Assembly: GCF_934746965.1 (NCBI RefSeq)
Contig: NZ_CAKVFS010000002.1
Span: 1-64,000, forward strand
Reading direction: 5' to 3'
Source of the DNA: an uncultured Methanobrevibacter sp.
GTDB lineage: Archaea; Methanobacteriota; Methanobacteria; Methanobacteriales; Methanobacteriaceae
Length of the DNA: 64,000 nt
The notes beneath the pieces are model-generated. The model saw nothing but the letters and a program-made list of their open reading frames with translations, ran no database searches and was not told the origin of the DNA. Below, piece after piece: positions 61,636 to 64,000 of the stretch (its first letter is position 1; each line of letters opens with the position of its first letter). Position numbers and translations under genes: made by a program.

Positions 61636-62457
61636 TTATTTCCTTATAAGTGAATCTTTAATATCATAATCACTATATTTATCAGCTATTTTATCAACAG
61701 TACCATCTTTAAACATTTCATCTAAAGTTGATTGTACTTGATCTCTTAATTCAGTGCTTCCTTCTTTAAATCCAATACCATATTGTTCTGAAGAAATATT
61801 ATCATTTAATATTACAAAATCATCAGTGGCATTTTTTGAATTTATTTGATAGTGAGCAACACCTATATCTACTGCAACAGCATCACATGCACCAGATTCT
61901 AAATCCATGAATGCAGTATTATAATCAGCTACTTCAACCAAATTTCCAAAAGTATCTGCTAATGATTTTTGATCACCTTGAAGTGCAGCTAATGCAGAAG
62001 AATCTTTTTGAGTTTCTACATTTTTACCTTTTAAATCACTGAAAGAATTGATATTAGAACCATTTTTAACTACGATGACCTGTTTATTATCAAAATAAGG
62101 ATCAGACCATGTGTATTGATCTTCTCTACCTTGCATTGTAAAACCATTCCAAATACAATCAATACTACCAGAATCTAATTCACTATCTTTAGCATCCCAG
62201 TCAATAGGTTGTTTAACTAAAGTCCAATTGTTTCTGTCACAGACTTCTTGTGCCATATCTAAATCAAAACCAGTGTAACTCCCATTATCATCTTTATAAC
62301 CATATGGTGGAAACTCTGCATCAAATCCAACAACTAAAGTTTTATCATCATTAACTACTTTACTTTCCCCATCAAATACGCCAGAATAAGCCGCCACACC
62401 AACAATTAAAGCTAATACGACAATTATACAAGCGATAATTCCAATTTTTTTATCCAT
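61636..62457 (-). CDS. Polar amino acid ABC transporter, substrate-binding protein
   Basis: Extracellular receptor of the importer, 273 residues. The N-terminus DKKIGIIACIIVVLALIVGVAAYSGVF is a hydrophobic anchor or signal with no lipobox cysteine, so it probably stays tethered by its helix. The mature domain has the family opening KTLVVGFDAEFPPYGYKDDNGSYTGFDLDMAQEVCDRNNW, then GFTMQGREDQYTWSDPYFDNKQVIVVK and a C-terminal EEMF-type DEMFKDGTVDKIADKY. Ligand within the polar amino acids is not clear. It is first in the operon. Confidence 0.92.
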   Translation of the reverse strand: MDKKIGIIACIIVVLALIVGVAAYSGVFDGESKVVNDDKTLVVGFDAEFPPYGYKDDNGSYTGFDLDMAQEVCDRNNWTLVKQPIDWDAKDSELDSGSIDCIWNGFTMQGREDQYTWSDPYFDNKQVIVVKNGSNINSFSDLKGKNVETQKDSSALAALQGDQKSLADTFGNLVEVADYNTAFMDLESGACDAVAVDIGVAHYQINSKNATDDFVILNDNISSEQYGIGFKEGSTELRDQVQSTLDEMFKDGTVDKIADKYSDYDIKDSLIRK

Positions 62458-62641
62458 ATTTTAACACCAAAATATCTATATTAAACATATCTTAAATTCT
62501 TAAATTAAGTAAAAAATCTAAGCTATGTAATAACTTTTATTTCTTTAAATATTTATTATTTTACACTACAACATGTAGAAATGAATAAAAATAGTAATAA
62601 AAAATAAGTGAAAATTAAAATTAATAATAAAAAAAGAAAAA

Positions 62642-63508
62642 TTAGTAATGACTTTGAGGAGTCATTCCTAAATGATGGTCTTCACTTTTCTTACCAGGAA
62701 TACCATAAGCATCTGCCCTACATTGAGTACATGCTCTAAACACTGGTATAATCTCTTCAACTTCTTCACGAACTTTTTCCATCATTGAACATCCAGGACG
62801 TTGATAAATTTTCATTTTATTTAATGGAATAAGTGGTAAAACATTCATTAAAGAAGCACCACGTTTTTTAACTTCTTTAGCTATCTCAACAATATGTTCA
62901 TCATTCAATCCAGGAATCAAAACAGAATTAACTTTAACAACCATACCATTACTAGCTGCTTTTTCAACACCTTCTAATTGATTTTCAATTAAAATTTTAG
63001 CTGCTTCATATCCTTTATAAACTTTTCCATCATATTTAATAAATGAGTAAATATCCATTGCTATATCAGGATCAATTGCATTAATTGTAACTGTGACAGA
63101 ATTTACTCCAATTTCAGCCAATCTATCTGCATATTTTGGAAGTAAAAGACCATTAGTACTCATACATTTTATTAAATCTGGATGTGTTTTAGATAATTTT
63201 TCAAAAAACTCAAAAGTTTCTTCATTAGCTAAAGAATCTCCAGGTCCTGCTACACCAACTACAGAGATTGGTCCTTCTGAAGTCACATCATTAATATGAT
63301 TAATAGCATCATCAGGTTTCATTATACAGCTAGTAACTCCAGGTCTATTTTCTTCATCATTTATATTTCTAGTACAGAAATTACAATAAATATTACATTT
63401 TGGTGCAACAGGCACATGAGCCCTACCCACTTTATCATGCACTTTTTCATTAAAACATGGATGTGCTTTAGTTATGTGTGCAAATCTAGAACCATTATGT
63501 TCATTCAT
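62642..63508 (-). CDS. nifB: NifB-type radical SAM enzyme
   Basis: Radical SAM enzyme that fuses two 4Fe-4S clusters and inserts carbide to build the 8Fe-9S-C NifB cofactor (L-cluster). The SAM-cluster cysteines are Cys38, Cys42 and Cys45 in KCNIYCNFCTRN. NifB hallmarks include AHPCFNEKVHDKVGRAHVPVAP before it, NRPGVTSCIMKPDDAI after it, VVGVAGPGDSLANEETFEFF, KCMSTNGLLLP, and C-terminal FRACTQCRADAYGIPG. At 288 residues it is the archaeal form without a NifX domain. No nitrogenase genes are near; the upstream neighbour is methanogenesis marker 17. Confidence 0.9.
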   Translation of the reverse strand: MNEHNGSRFAHITKAHPCFNEKVHDKVGRAHVPVAPKCNIYCNFCTRNINDEENRPGVTSCIMKPDDAINHINDVTSEGPISVVGVAGPGDSLANEETFEFFEKLSKTHPDLIKCMSTNGLLLPKYADRLAEIGVNSVTVTINAIDPDIAMDIYSFIKYDGKVYKGYEAAKILIENQLEGVEKAASNGMVVKVNSVLIPGLNDEHIVEIAKEVKKRGASLMNVLPLIPLNKMKIYQRPGCSMMEKVREEVEEIIPVFRACTQCRADAYGIPGKKSEDHHLGMTPQSHY

Positions 63509-63571
63509 ATAACATCACTCCCCCACTTGTAAATCATGTTTGTATATAATCGAACTATATTATAAAGTTAT

Positions 63572-64000
63572 CTATAATCCTTTATTTAATTCTATAATAT
63601 AATCATTAGCTTTTTCAATCCAAGCATCTTTAATTAATTCATCAGTAGCTACTACGGCCACAATATCCCCAACAGAAACATCTTTAATTATTTTAAATCC
63701 TTCTGGCAAAATTCTAAAAATTGCATCATAAACTCTTCTTTGAAGGTTAGAATGAGGATCATCTACAACCAAATCTTCCAAATCCATTTGATTACCTTCA
63801 AGATCAATATTATATCTAGTTGGTTGATAAAGTTCATCTCTAGAATATTTTTTCCAAAGCTGTTTTAAAATATTCGGAAGATAATTTTCATTTTCAACAA
63901 AAATTTTAGTAACATTATTAACTTTATCATAATTAAAGGTAGCCACATCACTGAATTTGATAACTCCTGAAGTTTTTTTCATTTTAATAGCTAAAATAAA
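63572..64000 (-). CDS. mmp17: Methanogenesis marker protein 17, 5' end beyond the window
   Basis: The C-terminal 142 residues of a methanogen-specific protein that I assign to methanogenesis marker 17 from segments such as KFSDVATFNYD, DELYQPTRYNIDLEG, and RRVYDAIFRILPEGFKI. Although an internal ATG occurs at 63980-63982, the frame stays open to the window edge with FILAIKMKKTSG, which continues the conserved region, so the true start lies outside. Marker 17 has been linked to the complex that activates methyl-coenzyme M reductase. nifB follows 63 bases downstream on the same strand. Confidence 0.7.
   Translation of the reverse strand, partial: FILAIKMKKTSGVIKFSDVATFNYDKVNNVTKIFVENENYLPNILKQLWKKYSRDELYQPTRYNIDLEGNQMDLEDLVVDDPHSNLQRRVYDAIFRILPEGFKIIKDVSVGDIVAVVATDELIKDAWIEKANDYIIELNKGL

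Noticed and set aside
62642..63508. nifB as a marker of nitrogen fixation
   Set aside because: No nifH, nifD, nifK, nifE or nifN in the window, and the neighbour is a methanogenesis marker gene.

Overview
The window comes from an AT-rich methanogenic archaeon of the order Methanobacteriales, most likely a Methanobrevibacter close to M. smithii. The evidence is a complete archaeal spc/S10 ribosomal superoperon with archaeal-only members (L14e, L19e, L32e, L34e, S4e, aIF1, RNase P Rpp29), methanogenesis genes (hdrB, hdrC, fwdF/fwdH-like polyferredoxins, methanogenesis marker 17), 2-phosphoglycerate kinase, pycA-birA, diphthine synthase, archaeal 7S RNA, and large adhesin-like proteins. One adhesin carries what look like pseudomurein-binding repeats, which fits a pseudomurein wall. 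No tool was run; family names rest on motifs read by eye.

Layout. 1-5.7 kb: a beta-helix adhesin-like protein and a polyphosphate pair (ppk1, ppx). 5.9-8.3 kb: a LemA/DUF2207 membrane pair. 8.3-25 kb: one long minus-strand run from rpl3 (24988) down to cbf5/truB (8311), holding ribosomal proteins, SecY, an EMC3/YidC-like insertase, and adenylate and cytidylate kinases. 25-36.7 kb: rRNA methyltransferases, pyruvate carboxylase A with biotin ligase, a SelA-like PLP enzyme, fumarase beta subunit, DUF2070, an EMC6-like protein and the NEMF/RqcH homologue. 36.7-40.2 kb: a membrane protein divergent from two mini-pilins, then fwdF/fwdH-like ferredoxins and a pantetheine-phosphate adenylyltransferase. 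40.3-43.7 kb: a 1134-residue surface protein (Ig-like repeats, wall-binding repeats, transglutaminase-like peptidase domain). 44-49.7 kb: radical SAM, aminotransferase, CDF exporter, tRNA-Ser(GCT), SRP RNA, CBS protein, 2-phosphoglycerate kinase. 49.8-57.1 kb: phosphoesterase, small methanogen proteins, hdrCB, TGT-like protein, a coiled-coil/PsbP-like pair, a tiny ribbon-helix-helix protein, dphB. 57.2-64 kb: trm5, a CPBP protease, mtnA with a structured upstream region, an amino-acid ABC transporter, NifB, and the truncated start of methanogenesis marker 17.

How the parts connect. Most of the window is translation: ribosome assembly, rRNA/tRNA modification (SPOUT and METTL5-like enzymes, Cbf5, Trm5, diphthamide), protein insertion (SecY, EMC3-like, EMC6-like, 7S RNA) and ribosome rescue (RqcH). 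A second theme is hydrogenotrophic methanogenesis and carbon fixation. A third is the cell surface.

The points most worth a second look are nifB next to mmp17 in what looks like a non-diazotroph, two genes whose only well-placed start is ATT, an HdrC with a 157-residue acidic N-terminal extension, a putative wall peptidase fused to adhesin repeats, and several hairpin-rich gaps (L32e-L19e, upstream of mtnA, upstream of rpl3). I found no CRISPR array, insertion sequence, prophage or rRNA operon.
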